Positions 26,581 through 35,382 of a stretch of DNA of 64,000 nucleotides are shown in pieces. Location: contig JAZQUY010000019.1 of assembly GCA_045631525.1 (NCBI GenBank), positions 1-64,000 of the forward strand, given 5' to 3'. The notes under the pieces were generated by a model, which saw nothing but the letters and a program-made list of their open reading frames with translations, did not search any database and was not told the DNA's origin. Position 1 is the first letter of the stretch, and each line of letters begins with the position of its first letter. The position numbers and the translations under genes are program-made. This stretch comes from SIG440 sp045631525. GTDB lineage: Bacteria; Bacillota; Clostridia; Monoglobales; Monoglobaceae.

Positions 26581-28173
26581 ATGGCAGAAAACTATCAGGC
26601 ACTTTATCGAAAATGGCGTCCTCTTGTTTTTGAAGATGTGGTTGGTCAGGACCATATCTCAGAAACCCTCAAAAACAGCATAAAAACAAATCGAATTGCT
26701 CATGCCTATTTGTTTTGCGGTACCCGTGGAACAGGAAAGACTTCGTCTGCAAAGATTTTTGCCCGTGCGGTGAACTGCACAAATTCCCACGACGGAAACC
26801 CTTGCAATGAATGTGAAACCTGCCGCGGGATTCTTGACGGAAGCATCCTTGATGTCTATGAAATGGACGCTGCAAGCAACAGTGGCATAGACAACATCCG
26901 TGAAATTCGTGACGAGGTTATTTACAGCCCTGTTGGCTGCAAATATAAAGTTTATATTGTGGACGAGGCACATATGCTGACTACCGAGGCATTCAATGCA
27001 CTCCTAAAAACACTTGAAGAGCCGCCCGGGCACGTGATTTTCATTCTTGCAACAACAGAACCTCACAAAATTCCGGCGACCATACATTCCCGTTGTCAAC
27101 GGTTTGATTTTCGACGTATAGGACTTTTTGATATTGAAAAACGCTTAAACAAAATCGTAAGAGAAGAAAATATTCAGATAACTCCTGATGCGGTTGAACT
27201 TGTAGCAGAACTGGCTGACGGCTCTATGCGTGACGGACTTAGCATTCTTGACCAGTGCGTTGCTTTCAGTAAGGATGAACTTAAATATGATGACATAGTT
27301 GACATAGTTGGCATCGCAGACAAAAAAGTTCTGTTTTCTATTGCTGACAGCCTTTCGGAATTTGATACAAAATCGGCTCTTGATGCTGCTGACAAATTCT
27401 TAAAAAAAGGAAACGAGGCGGCAGATTTCATTCAGGAACTTATATTGCATTTCAGAGCACTTATGATTTGCAAGGCAACAAGCTCACCCAATGACATTTT
27501 AGAGAAAACTGAGGATGTAATAAACCGATATACAGAGCAGGCTGAAAAGTTCAGCTTGGACAGGCTGATAAATGCAATTTTGGTCTTAAGTGAATTTTTG
27601 CTCCAGGCAAAGAAGATTTCTGTGCCAAAAGTTGCAGTGGAAATGGCCATTGTAAAGCTTTGCTCAGCAAATACTGACACATCTTCTGATGGACTTTCAG
27701 TCAGGGTTGAACGGCTTGAGGCGTTGGTTGAGGATATAAAAGAAAAAGGTGTTGTGGCATCTAAAACAGTTTCAAAACCAAAGAGTATCACACCAACAAG
27801 TGAAGAGCCGCCAAAGCCGGCAGCTCCGCACACGTCGGATGCAAAAAAATGGACAAAATGGAGAGATGTACTCCTCCTTATAAAAGAAAGAAGCAAGAGT
27901 CTTTATACATTTTTGTTTAATGCTGAAGCCTTGGATTTTGGTGACGAAATAGAGCTTGTGATTTCCGGGGAACTGGCATATGATAAGATAAACACTGCTG
28001 ATGGAAAAAGTTACCTGTCTACACTTTTTACAGAGGTACAAGGACAAGAACTTAAAGTGGTTATCTCCCGAAAGGGTAATTTGAAACAAAGAGGTAATAG
28101 TTCTGCATCGATTTTGGATTTGGTTGCAAAAAAAGATTTACTTGGCGACAAAATGACAGTGGTAGAAGAATAG
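26581..28173 (+). CDS. dnaX: DNA polymerase III subunit gamma/tau
   Basis: 530 aa clamp-loader ATPase from ATG 26581 (GGTGGTG upstream; a TTG 24 bp earlier would overlap the end of the SRP RNA region). Walker A GTRGTGKTSSAK (about 44-55), zinc module with four Cys between about 63 and 81 (CTNSHDGNPCNECETC), VDEAHML Walker B and SRCQRFDFRRI sensor. The C-terminal region has a Pro/Ser/Lys-rich linker and a tau-like end. ebfC follows after 28 bp; recR, usual third gene, is missing here. Confidence 0.96.
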   Translation: MAENYQALYRKWRPLVFEDVVGQDHISETLKNSIKTNRIAHAYLFCGTRGTGKTSSAKIFARAVNCTNSHDGNPCNECETCRGILDGSILDVYEMDAASNSGIDNIREIRDEVIYSPVGCKYKVYIVDEAHMLTTEAFNALLKTLEEPPGHVIFILATTEPHKIPATIHSRCQRFDFRRIGLFDIEKRLNKIVREENIQITPDAVELVAELADGSMRDGLSILDQCVAFSKDELKYDDIVDIVGIADKKVLFSIADSLSEFDTKSALDAADKFLKKGNEAADFIQELILHFRALMICKATSSPNDILEKTEDVINRYTEQAEKFSLDRLINAILVLSEFLLQAKKISVPKVAVEMAIVKLCSANTDTSSDGLSVRVERLEALVEDIKEKGVVASKTVSKPKSITPTSEEPPKPAAPHTSDAKKWTKWRDVLLLIKERSKSLYTFLFNAEALDFGDEIELVISGELAYDKINTADGKSYLSTLFTEVQGQELKVVISRKGNLKQRGNSSASILDLVAKKDLLGDKMTVVEE

Positions 28174-28201
28174 AATTTTTATCAGAAAGGATATGATTAT
28201 T

Positions 28202-28552
28202 ATGGCAAAAGGTGGATTTCCCAGAGGCGGTATGCCCGGTGGTGCAAATATGAATCAAATGCTCAAACAGGCAAAGAAAATGCAGGAGCAGATGATGAAA
28301 ATGCAAGAGGAAATGGAAGAAAAGGTATATGAGACTACTGCCGGTGGCGGTGCAGTTTCAGTTAAGGTAAACGGAAAACGTGAAATTCAGAAAATTTCAC
28401 TAAAGCCTGAGGTTGTTGACCCTGATGATATCGAAATGCTCGAAGACCTTATCACAGCCGCAGTAAATGAGGCTCTTCGCAAGGTAGACGAAAGCTCTGC
28501 TGATGAAATGAGCAAGCTCACGGGAGGACTCAACATACCCGGATTATTTTAA
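28202..28552 (+). CDS. nucleoid-associated protein, YbaB/EbfC family
   Basis: 116 aa from ATG 28202 (GAAAGGA upstream). The N-terminus is Gly/Met-rich (GGFPRGGMPGGANMNQML), then KKMQEQMMKMQEEMEEKV and the conserved core VKVNGKREIQKISLKPEVVDPDD. Homodimeric DNA-binding protein of unclear function, normally in a dnaX-ebfC-recR operon. The next gene here is a SulP transporter instead of recR. Confidence 0.95.
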   Translation: MAKGGFPRGGMPGGANMNQMLKQAKKMQEQMMKMQEEMEEKVYETTAGGGAVSVKVNGKREIQKISLKPEVVDPDDIEMLEDLITAAVNEALRKVDESSADEMSKLTGGLNIPGLF

Positions 28553-28558
28553 AAAATA

Positions 28559-28597
28559 TTAGGCATCCCTCCAATAGCTTTGGACAAGGGTGCCTAA
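28559..28597 (+). other. nested hairpin between ebfC and the SulP gene
   Basis: TTAGGCA-t-CCCT pairs with AGGG-TGCCTAA, and CCAA-TAGC-TTGG-like bases fold inside. No T run follows, so it does not look like a normal terminator. It may protect the ebfC mRNA end or regulate the downstream transporter. Confidence 0.5.
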
Positions 28598-28633
28598 ATC
28601 ACGTCAGGACAAAGTTTTGAAAGGATGTACATA

Positions 28634-30271
28634 ATGAAAAGTTTCAGTCCAATATTGTTTTCAGATTTAAAAGGATATAATTCATCGCAGCTCTTAAAGG
28701 ACATAATAGCCGGAATAATCGTGGCAATTATCGCTTTGCCACTTTCCATAGCTTTGGCTATTGCGTCAGGTGTAGGGCCTGAGGCAGGCATTTATACCGC
28801 TATCGTTGCCGGCTTTGTTACTGCATTTTTTGGAGGCAGCAGCGTCCAGATTTCAGGACCAACAGCGGCGTTTGCAACCATTGTAGCCGGAATAGTTGCT
28901 CAAAAAGGTCTTGACGGAATGGTTCTTGCCACTGTTGTTGCAGGTATTATTCTTGTTCTTATGGGTATCTTCAAGCTTGGAAACCTTATAAAGTTTATAC
29001 CTTTTACAATCACCACGGGATTCACAGCAGGCATTGCTATAACTTTGGTAATCGGTCAGATAAAGGACTTTTTTGGCGTTACATATAGCGGTGAGGCTCC
29101 CGTTGAAACTATGGAAAAGTTCATAGCCTTTTTTGAAAACATAGGCACAGCAAATGTTCAGGCACTTATTGTGGGGATGGTTTGTCTCATAATACTCTTT
29201 GGTTGGCCCAAAATCTATGATAAAATCCCTGCATCCCTCATTGCAGTGGTTGTTTCTGTTTTTATGGTTAAGGGCTTCAAAATGGAGGTAAATACTATTG
29301 GTGATTTATATAGCGTAAGCAGTGCATTGCCGAAGTTCAGTATGCCAAACGTAAGCTTTGATGCTGTTGTTGACATTTTGCCTGATGCGGTTACTATTGC
29401 TTTGCTTGCGGGAATTGAATCACTTCTTTCTTGCGTTGTTGCTGACGGAATGGTTGGCAAGAAGCACCGTTCAAATACCGAACTCACAGCTCAGGGCATA
29501 GGAAATATCTGCAGTGCGCTGTTCGGCGGAATCCCTGCAACAGGTGCTATTGCAAGAACTGCAGCGAATATAAAGAATGGCGGAAGAACCCCTGTTTCAG
29601 CCATGGTACATTCTGTGGTTCTGGTGCTTGTTCTTGTGGTTTTGATGCCTTACGCAGCACTTATCCCTATGCCTGCTATTGCGGCAATACTTATTTCTGT
29701 CGCATATAATATGGGACAGTGGAAACAGCTTGGCTATCTCCTGAAAACCTCACCTAAAAGCGACATTCTAACCATTCTTATAACACTTTTCCTTACGGTT
29801 GTGTTTGACCTAGTTGTTGCAATTGAAGTGGGAATTGTCTTGGCTTCAATACTCCTTATGAAACGTATGAGTGACGAAACAAAGGTTGAAAGCTGGAAAT
29901 ATGTTAAAGAGGAAGCTCAGGGCGAGGAACTTGGTCTCAGGTTTGTTCCAAAGTTCATCAGTGTTTATGAGCTTTGCGGACCTATGTTTTTTGCTGTGGC
30001 AAACCAGATTTCTGAAATAAAAGCAAAGGACTATACCAAGTGTATTATTTTGAGAATGCGATCTGTTCCGTCTGTTGATACTGATGCCCTTAAAAACCTT
30101 TCGGCACTGGTTAAGGATTGCCGAAAGAAAGATATAACCGTTATTTTCTCACATGTAAATCCACAGCCCCTAAAAGCAATGAAAAAATCAGGACTTTTTG
30201 AACTCGCAGGTGAAGAAAACTTCTGCGAAAACATAGACAAAGCTATGGCAAGAGCCGAAATTCTGGGTTAA
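28634..30271 (+). CDS. SulP-family anion transporter with STAS domain
   Basis: 545 aa. About 10-12 hydrophobic segments over residues 20-400, with the SulP motifs IALPLSIALAIASGVGPEAGIYTAI and ISGPTAAF (sections shown only in part), followed by a cytoplasmic STAS domain (about 430-545). It imports sulfate or another anion such as bicarbonate; substrate cannot be read from sequence and no assimilation genes adjoin. ATG 28634 is preferred to ATG 28625, which abuts the ribosome site GAAAGGA. Confidence 0.92.
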   Translation: MKSFSPILFSDLKGYNSSQLLKDIIAGIIVAIIALPLSIALAIASGVGPEAGIYTAIVAGFVTAFFGGSSVQISGPTAAFATIVAGIVAQKGLDGMVLATVVAGIILVLMGIFKLGNLIKFIPFTITTGFTAGIAITLVIGQIKDFFGVTYSGEAPVETMEKFIAFFENIGTANVQALIVGMVCLIILFGWPKIYDKIPASLIAVVVSVFMVKGFKMEVNTIGDLYSVSSALPKFSMPNVSFDAVVDILPDAVTIALLAGIESLLSCVVADGMVGKKHRSNTELTAQGIGNICSALFGGIPATGAIARTAANIKNGGRTPVSAMVHSVVLVLVLVVLMPYAALIPMPAIAAILISVAYNMGQWKQLGYLLKTSPKSDILTILITLFLTVVFDLVVAIEVGIVLASILLMKRMSDETKVESWKYVKEEAQGEELGLRFVPKFISVYELCGPMFFAVANQISEIKAKDYTKCIILRMRSVPSVDTDALKNLSALVKDCRKKDITVIFSHVNPQPLKAMKKSGLFELAGEENFCENIDKAMARAEILG

Positions 30272-30275
30272 AGCT

Positions 30276-31037
30276 ATGTCAGGAACGTTCAGAGATTTTT
30301 GGCTCAAAAATACAGATTTAAGGCAAGAAGAACATTATGATGAATTGCCTGAAAATATTTTTGAAAAGTTGTTGAGCACAGAAAATCTTGATAATGATGT
30401 GTTGATTACTGTCACTGGAATAAATCATTATTTTGGCAAAAAACCATTTAGAGTGGGTGCAAAAGTCTTTCTTCAAAAGGAAACAAAAAATAAATATGAT
30501 AAATTTGCTATTAGCGTCATTTTTGATGGCATAAAAAAGTGTGGTTATGTAGCAAATAGTGAATATACAGTAAAAGACGGTACATTTTTTGCAAAAGAAA
30601 TTTATGGTGGAATAGAAAACCTCACATCTGCTACAGTTTTGTGGGCGGAGGAAAATTTTGCGATTTGCACTCTTGACGATATGTCACAATACGATTTGTT
30701 GTTCGGTTGGGGTAGCTGCTTTTTTGAAGACGGCAAAATTGATGGGGCAATAAAAATTTTCGAATTTCTTGCTCAAAATCGTAAAAGTGCTGTGCTTTTC
30801 AAAAGACTTTCACTCTGTTACATAAAGAAATCAGATTTTAAAAGTTCACTTGAAAGCATAAACAGAGCAATGGAGCTTGATGATGAAAACGTGAAAAATC
30901 TTGTCATCCGCAGTGCTATTCTAAAAGAAATGAAAGAATATAAAAAAGCACTTTCAGATGCAGAAAAAGTTCTTAAAATTGATAAAAATAATGTTTTTGC
31001 AAATAGAATAAAAGAAGAAATTAACAAGAAACTGTGA
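30276..31037 (+). CDS. HIRAN-like and TPR domain protein
   Basis: 253 aa, starting 4 bp after the SulP stop. Residues about 45-110 (VTGINHYFGKKPFRVG and KNKYDKFAISVIFDG) look like a HIRAN domain, which in other proteins binds DNA 3' ends or is attached to helicases. Residues about 145-250 form three tetratricopeptide-like repeats rich in Leu, Ser and Lys. The function is unknown. The tight spacing suggests co-transcription with the transporter, which is a surprising partner. Confidence 0.75.
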   Translation: MSGTFRDFWLKNTDLRQEEHYDELPENIFEKLLSTENLDNDVLITVTGINHYFGKKPFRVGAKVFLQKETKNKYDKFAISVIFDGIKKCGYVANSEYTVKDGTFFAKEIYGGIENLTSATVLWAEENFAICTLDDMSQYDLLFGWGSCFFEDGKIDGAIKIFEFLAQNRKSAVLFKRLSLCYIKKSDFKSSLESINRAMELDDENVKNLVIRSAILKEMKEYKKALSDAEKVLKIDKNNVFANRIKEEINKKL

Positions 31038-31059
31038 AATGCGGTTTCTTGTTTTTTTA
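31023..31059 (+). terminator. intrinsic terminator overlapping the HIRAN-TPR stop codon
   Basis: AACAAGAAAC pairs with GTTTCTTGTT across an 11-nt loop that contains the stop codon, followed by a T run. Confidence 0.9.
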
Positions 31060-31102
31060 TAGGCTATCCTGCATATACTAAAATAAAAACTTGGAGGCAA
31101 AT

Positions 31103-32407
31103 ATGAAAAAATCTGTTTGGCAGGATGGAGTAGCTTTTAAAGAATTTGAAAAATTAAAAGGAGAAATAAAAACGGATGTGCTGATTATAGGCGGAGGCAT
31201 CTGCGGTATACTTTGTGCTTATTTTTTGCAAAAAGCAGGCGTTGATTATATCTTAGTAGAGGGGAATAAAATAACGTCAGGTATTACGAAAAACACTACT
31301 GCAAAAATAACCTCACAGCATGGCCTTATTTATGACAAACTTATAAAAAATGCGGGCAAAGAAAAGGCAAAAATGTATCTCGATGCAAACAACGAGGCTG
31401 TACGCACCTATGGAGACCTATGCAAAGACATAGACTGCGACTTTGAAATAAGGGATGCCTACACATATTCCCTTAATGACAGACAGAAAATTGAGGATGA
31501 AATAAAAGCGGTAAATTCTTTGGGGTTTAAAGCGAAATTTACAGAAACACCTGAGCTTCACTTTGAAACCAAAGGTGCAATTTGCTTCAAAAATCAGGCG
31601 CAATTCAATCCCCTTAAATTTCTGGAGGAAATTTCAAAAGACTTGAACATTTATGAAAACACCTTTATCCGTGACATAACACCAAGTAAAGCAATATCTG
31701 ACACGGGGAAAATAATTGCGAAAAAAATAATTGTTTCAACACATTTTCCATTCATAAACAAGCACGGCAGTTATTTTTTGAAGCTTTATCAGCATCGCAG
31801 TTATGTTTCGGCATACGAGTGCGCGAAGGAGCTTTCCGGCATGTATGTTGATGAAGACCTTAAGGGATTGTCGTTTAGGACGTATAAAGATTTGTTGCTC
31901 ATAGGCGGAGGAAGTCACCGCACCGGAAAAAAGGGTGGTGCTTGGGAAGAAATACAAAATTTTGCCGATAAGCACTATCCTGATGCCACGCTTAAATATC
32001 AGTGGGCAACCCAGGATTGTATGAGCCTTGACAGCGTTCCGTATATCGGTAAATATTCAAAAAACACTCCAAACCTTTATGTTGCATCAGGTTTTAATAA
32101 ATGGGGAATGACAAGCTCGATGGTTGCAGCAAAAATTTTATGTGATATGGTTTTAGAAAAACAAAACGATTTTGCAGAGGTATTTTCGCCCCTGAGAAGC
32201 ATTTTGAAACCACAACTGTTGATAAACGGAGTTGAGTCCACCGCAAATCTTCTCATGCCAACCACAAGACGTTGTCCACACCTTGGCTGTGCGCTTAAGT
32301 GGAACAAGATTGAGCATACATGGGATTGCCCTTGCCACGGTTCACGTTTTGAGGAAAGTGGAAAGCTTATTGACAACCCTGCTACTGGTGATGCAAACAT
32401 CAAATAA
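31103..32407 (+). CDS. FAD-dependent oxidoreductase with C-terminal Rieske domain
   Basis: 434 aa from ATG 31103 (TTGGAGG upstream). N-terminal DAO-type FAD fold with VLIIGGGICGILCAYFL (about 30-46) and a C-terminal Rieske [2Fe-2S] domain with CPHLGC and CPCHGSRF (Cys-x-His and Cys-x2-His ligands, about 395-420). It belongs to the YhfW-like group of Bacillota, thought to be amine or amino-acid dehydrogenases; the substrate is unknown. It is a single gene without obvious electron-transfer partners nearby. Confidence 0.93.
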   Translation: MKKSVWQDGVAFKEFEKLKGEIKTDVLIIGGGICGILCAYFLQKAGVDYILVEGNKITSGITKNTTAKITSQHGLIYDKLIKNAGKEKAKMYLDANNEAVRTYGDLCKDIDCDFEIRDAYTYSLNDRQKIEDEIKAVNSLGFKAKFTETPELHFETKGAICFKNQAQFNPLKFLEEISKDLNIYENTFIRDITPSKAISDTGKIIAKKIIVSTHFPFINKHGSYFLKLYQHRSYVSAYECAKELSGMYVDEDLKGLSFRTYKDLLLIGGGSHRTGKKGGAWEEIQNFADKHYPDATLKYQWATQDCMSLDSVPYIGKYSKNTPNLYVASGFNKWGMTSSMVAAKILCDMVLEKQNDFAEVFSPLRSILKPQLLINGVESTANLLMPTTRRCPHLGCALKWNKIEHTWDCPCHGSRFEESGKLIDNPATGDANIK

Positions 32408-32410
32408 ATA

Positions 32411-32439
32411 TTGATTTTCATAAAGTTCCGTGATAAAAT
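32411..32439 (+). promoter_or_regulatory. promoter of the SLH-binding protein gene
   Basis: TTGATT 32411-32416, 17-bp spacer, extended -10 TGATAAAAT ending 32439. Confidence 0.7.
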
Positions 32440-32469
32440 GTATATACCACAAATATAGGAGGGAATTTT

Positions 32470-34164
32470 ATGAAAAAAGTATTGTTATTTCTTTTGATTA
32501 TGAGTTTAATCTGCTCCTCGTTTGTTACCGCAAGTGTTACAGAAAGTGGAACAGCGGACACTTTCAAAATTATAAAAATTCCGCTTCCTGAGGATATTAA
32601 GGACAATGACGCGTGGAGAACTATTGCGCGTTTTGCTGATACGAAAGAGCCTATAAACCTTTCTATGTATTATGACGGGTTTGTTCAGGCAACAGTTCCA
32701 ATAGAATATGCAGAGCGAGAGATTGAGGCATTTACTCCTGAAAGTATTGAATTTAGTGATTACGACTCAAGCCATTTTGAATTTCACACAATGGAGCGTC
32801 TTTCAGAGACCGGTGTAATTCTGGGCAATGAAAAGGGCGAAGCAAAGCCCTTTGACAATGTTACAAGAGCTGAAGCGGTGGCTATGGTTATGAGATTTAT
32901 AGGTCTTGGCGGCACTGATGCTTTTGAAGTCGAATTTGATGATGTATCCGAGAGTGACTGGTTTTATGGTGTTGTTGCGGCGGCAAATAAGACGGGTATT
33001 GTTTTGGGTGATTCAGAAACAACATTTTCTCCAGAGCGCAACGTGACAAGAGAAGAAATAACGGTAATGGTGGCGAGAGCTATTGAATATGCGGGGCTCA
33101 GATGTCCAAAAAGTACTGTGAAAAATATTGAAGATGAGGAAAAAATATCTGTATGGGCAAAGGATGCTTATGATTTTGTAGGCTCAAGCTATATATCCGA
33201 TTATGACGATAAAGACCCCGAAAATCCTGTCAGGGTACTGAACCCTCAAAAAGCAGCAAGCAGGTACGATGTTGCATATTTAATTTACAACACAACACGA
33301 TCGTGTCAGCTTTATCCCACAGAGCTTGCCAAAAAGTTTGGTTTTGATAAGGAAATGCCCACTATTGACGGTTCAACATCAACATATCCGTTCACGCAGG
33401 CTGTTTATACCCAACTTTTTGCCAATGGCAGCACTCATCCGAACTTTGTATATTCACACAGCAAAAGCCACGCGTCTTATCAAAGACTTATAAACGGCGA
33501 GGTTGACATGCTTTTTGCCTCTGTTTATCCGGCAAGTGATATTTTGGCGATGGCGGAGGGGAAAGGTGTTGAACTTGAGCTTATTCCTATTGCTTATGAT
33601 GCTATGATTTTCTTTACAAATATGGAAAACCCCATAAAAGGTCTCACCAAAGAACAGATAAGCAATATTTATGTGAATAACCAATATGCCAACTGGCAAG
33701 AGCTTGGCGGAAGAGATGCACTGCTTTATCCCTATTGCAGAAACAACGATAGCGGAAGCCACGCACAAATGGAAAAGCATTTTCTAAACGGAAACGATAT
33801 ACACCCAAAGATTAAGGCGGAAACCACTTCGGTTACAATGTCAAATGTGCTTACTGATGTGATGGATGCAAAAACGGATGATCCAAAGGGGTTTGGTCTT
33901 GGATACAGCATTTATTATTATTTCAACAATATGGATTTGTTTTATGATACTAAATCACAACTGAAACTTCTTGAAATTGATGGTATATATCCAAATGATG
34001 AAACAATAGCAGACGGAACATATCCTCTTTCAAACAACACATATATTGTTTTGAGAAAGGATACCCCGCCTGATTCACCTGCAAGAAAAATGGCAGAATT
34101 TATGCTTACCGACGAAGGACAGACCTGTGTTGAGCTTGCAGGATACGGAAAACTTAAAAAATAA
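32470..34164 (+). CDS. SLH-domain protein with a PstS-like solute-binding domain
   Basis: 564 aa. Sec signal peptide (residues 1-22), a short beta-rich segment, then S-layer homology repeats (about 100-280; FDNVTRAEAVAMVMRFIGL, DVSESDWFYGVVAAANKTG, FSPERNVTREEITVMVARA) which bind secondary cell-wall polymer. The C-terminal half (about 295-560) is a phosphate-binding-protein-like fold with DGSTSTYPFTQAV and NNDSGSHAQMEKHF. So it is a solute-binding protein fixed to the wall rather than to the membrane. No pst transporter genes are nearby. Ligand unknown. Confidence 0.85.
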   Translation: MKKVLLFLLIMSLICSSFVTASVTESGTADTFKIIKIPLPEDIKDNDAWRTIARFADTKEPINLSMYYDGFVQATVPIEYAEREIEAFTPESIEFSDYDSSHFEFHTMERLSETGVILGNEKGEAKPFDNVTRAEAVAMVMRFIGLGGTDAFEVEFDDVSESDWFYGVVAAANKTGIVLGDSETTFSPERNVTREEITVMVARAIEYAGLRCPKSTVKNIEDEEKISVWAKDAYDFVGSSYISDYDDKDPENPVRVLNPQKAASRYDVAYLIYNTTRSCQLYPTELAKKFGFDKEMPTIDGSTSTYPFTQAVYTQLFANGSTHPNFVYSHSKSHASYQRLINGEVDMLFASVYPASDILAMAEGKGVELELIPIAYDAMIFFTNMENPIKGLTKEQISNIYVNNQYANWQELGGRDALLYPYCRNNDSGSHAQMEKHFLNGNDIHPKIKAETTSVTMSNVLTDVMDAKTDDPKGFGLGYSIYYYFNNMDLFYDTKSQLKLLEIDGIYPNDETIADGTYPLSNNTYIVLRKDTPPDSPARKMAEFMLTDEGQTCVELAGYGKLKK

Positions 34165-34176
34165 AGGAGCGATAAA

Positions 34177-34758
34177 ATGAGACTTTGTGTTTATGGTGCG
34201 GCGTCACCTACGATAGATAAGGATTATATTGAAAAGGTTGAAACTTTGGGCGAAGTTATGGTCACAAGAGGTCATTCTCTGGTGTTTGGCGGTGGCGGAA
34301 ACGGACTTATGGGTGCAGCAGCAAGAGGAGTGAAACGCGCAAACGGATACATTATGGGTGTTATCCCTAAATTTTTTGAAAACGAGGCGGTTGAGGCTAT
34401 TTGCGACTTTTGTGATGAACTGATTCAGCCTGATACAATGCGTGAAAGAAAGCAGATTATGGAAGACAATTCGGACGCGTTTATTGTAACTCCCGGCGGT
34501 ATTGGCACATATGAAGAGTTTTTTGAAATTCTGACATTGAAACAGCTTTGTAGGCATAATAAGCCTATTGCACTTTACAATATAAACGGTTTTTATAATG
34601 ATATAAATACCGCAATGGAAAGTGCAATAAGAAAGAATTTTATAAAGGAAGACTGCAGAGAATTATTTTTTGTAACCGAAGATATTGACGAACTGTTTGA
34701 ATATCTTGAAAAACCTGTTTCAAAAAACAGAACAATCCAGCAGTTTAAGGAAGGATAA
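34177..34758 (+). CDS. LOG-family protein (TIGR00730), putative nucleotide phosphoribohydrolase
   Basis: 193 aa with the lysine-decarboxylase-like fold: LVFGGGGNGLMGAAARG (about 39-55), MRERKQIM and the signature PGGIGTYEEFFE (about 108-119). LOG-family enzymes cleave ribose 5-phosphate from nucleotides (cytokinin activation in plants); in bacteria the substrate is usually AMP or unknown. It lies 12 bp after the SLH gene and 1 bp before the phosphatase gene, so the three may be co-transcribed. Confidence 0.9.
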   Translation: MRLCVYGAASPTIDKDYIEKVETLGEVMVTRGHSLVFGGGGNGLMGAAARGVKRANGYIMGVIPKFFENEAVEAICDFCDELIQPDTMRERKQIMEDNSDAFIVTPGGIGTYEEFFEILTLKQLCRHNKPIALYNINGFYNDINTAMESAIRKNFIKEDCRELFFVTEDIDELFEYLEKPVSKNRTIQQFKEG

Positions 34759-34759
34759 T

Positions 34760-35215
34760 ATGATAAAGATACTTTTTGTTTGTCACGGCAATATTTGCAG
34801 AAGCCCTATGGCTGAATTTTGCATGAAAGATATGGTCAAAAAGGCGGGAATTTCTGATAAATTCGAAATTGCATCTGCCGCCACCAGTACTGAGGAAATC
34901 GGCAATCCTGTTTATCCTCCTGCCAAAGAGGTTCTGGCAAAACACGGCATATCCTGCGTGGGAAAAACCGCCCGTCAAATGACAAAGTCAGATTATGAAT
35001 ATTATGATTACATAATTGCTATGGACCGCTTCAATCTTAAAAATATGAAAAAATTTGTGGAAGATGACCCAGAGGGAAAGGTGTCACTTTTGATGAGTCA
35101 TACCCAAAGACCAGGGGACGTTGCTGACCCTTGGTATACCGGAGACTTTGATAAAACCTGGGCTGATGTCTTTGAAGGGTGCAAATACATTCTGGATGAG
35201 ATAAAGGGAAAATAA
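34760..35215 (+). CDS. low-molecular-weight protein-tyrosine phosphatase
   Basis: 151 aa from ATG 34760 (GAAGGA upstream), starting one base after the LOG gene stop. P-loop CHGNICRSP at residues 8-16 with nucleophile Cys8 and Arg14, and the general-acid Asp in VADPWYTGDF (about 122-131). Such phosphatases often act on bacterial tyrosine kinases of polysaccharide export; a polysaccharide locus lies about 4 kb downstream, but no BY-kinase is seen in the window. Confidence 0.93.
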   Translation: MIKILFVCHGNICRSPMAEFCMKDMVKKAGISDKFEIASAATSTEEIGNPVYPPAKEVLAKHGISCVGKTARQMTKSDYEYYDYIIAMDRFNLKNMKKFVEDDPEGKVSLLMSHTQRPGDVADPWYTGDFDKTWADVFEGCKYILDEIKGK

Positions 35216-35224
35216 ATTATGAAA

Positions 35225-35331
35225 TGTCGAATGTTGCGGAAAAGAAATTTTGTTATTTATAATATTTTCTGGTATATATGAATTTTTTCTCCTGACTTGA
35301 CAAAAGTCGAATTGTGTCGAATGATGGAGAA
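35225..35331 (+). promoter_or_regulatory. cluster of Spo0A-box-like motifs upstream of a lipoprotein gene
   Basis: TGTCGAA at 35225-35231 with a weaker TGCGGAA 10 nt later, and a second cluster AGTCGAA-TTG-TGTCGAA-TGA-TGGAGAA at 35305-35331, again at 10-nt period. TGTCGAA is the known Spo0A box core, and tandem boxes bound by a Spo0A dimer have this period. TCCTGACTTGACA, with a -35-like TTGACA, lies at 35290-35302. Binding is inferred. Confidence 0.55.
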
Positions 35332-35382
35332 AAATGATTTTTTAATCTGGTTTTCAAATGATAAATTGAAAGGGGAATTTTC

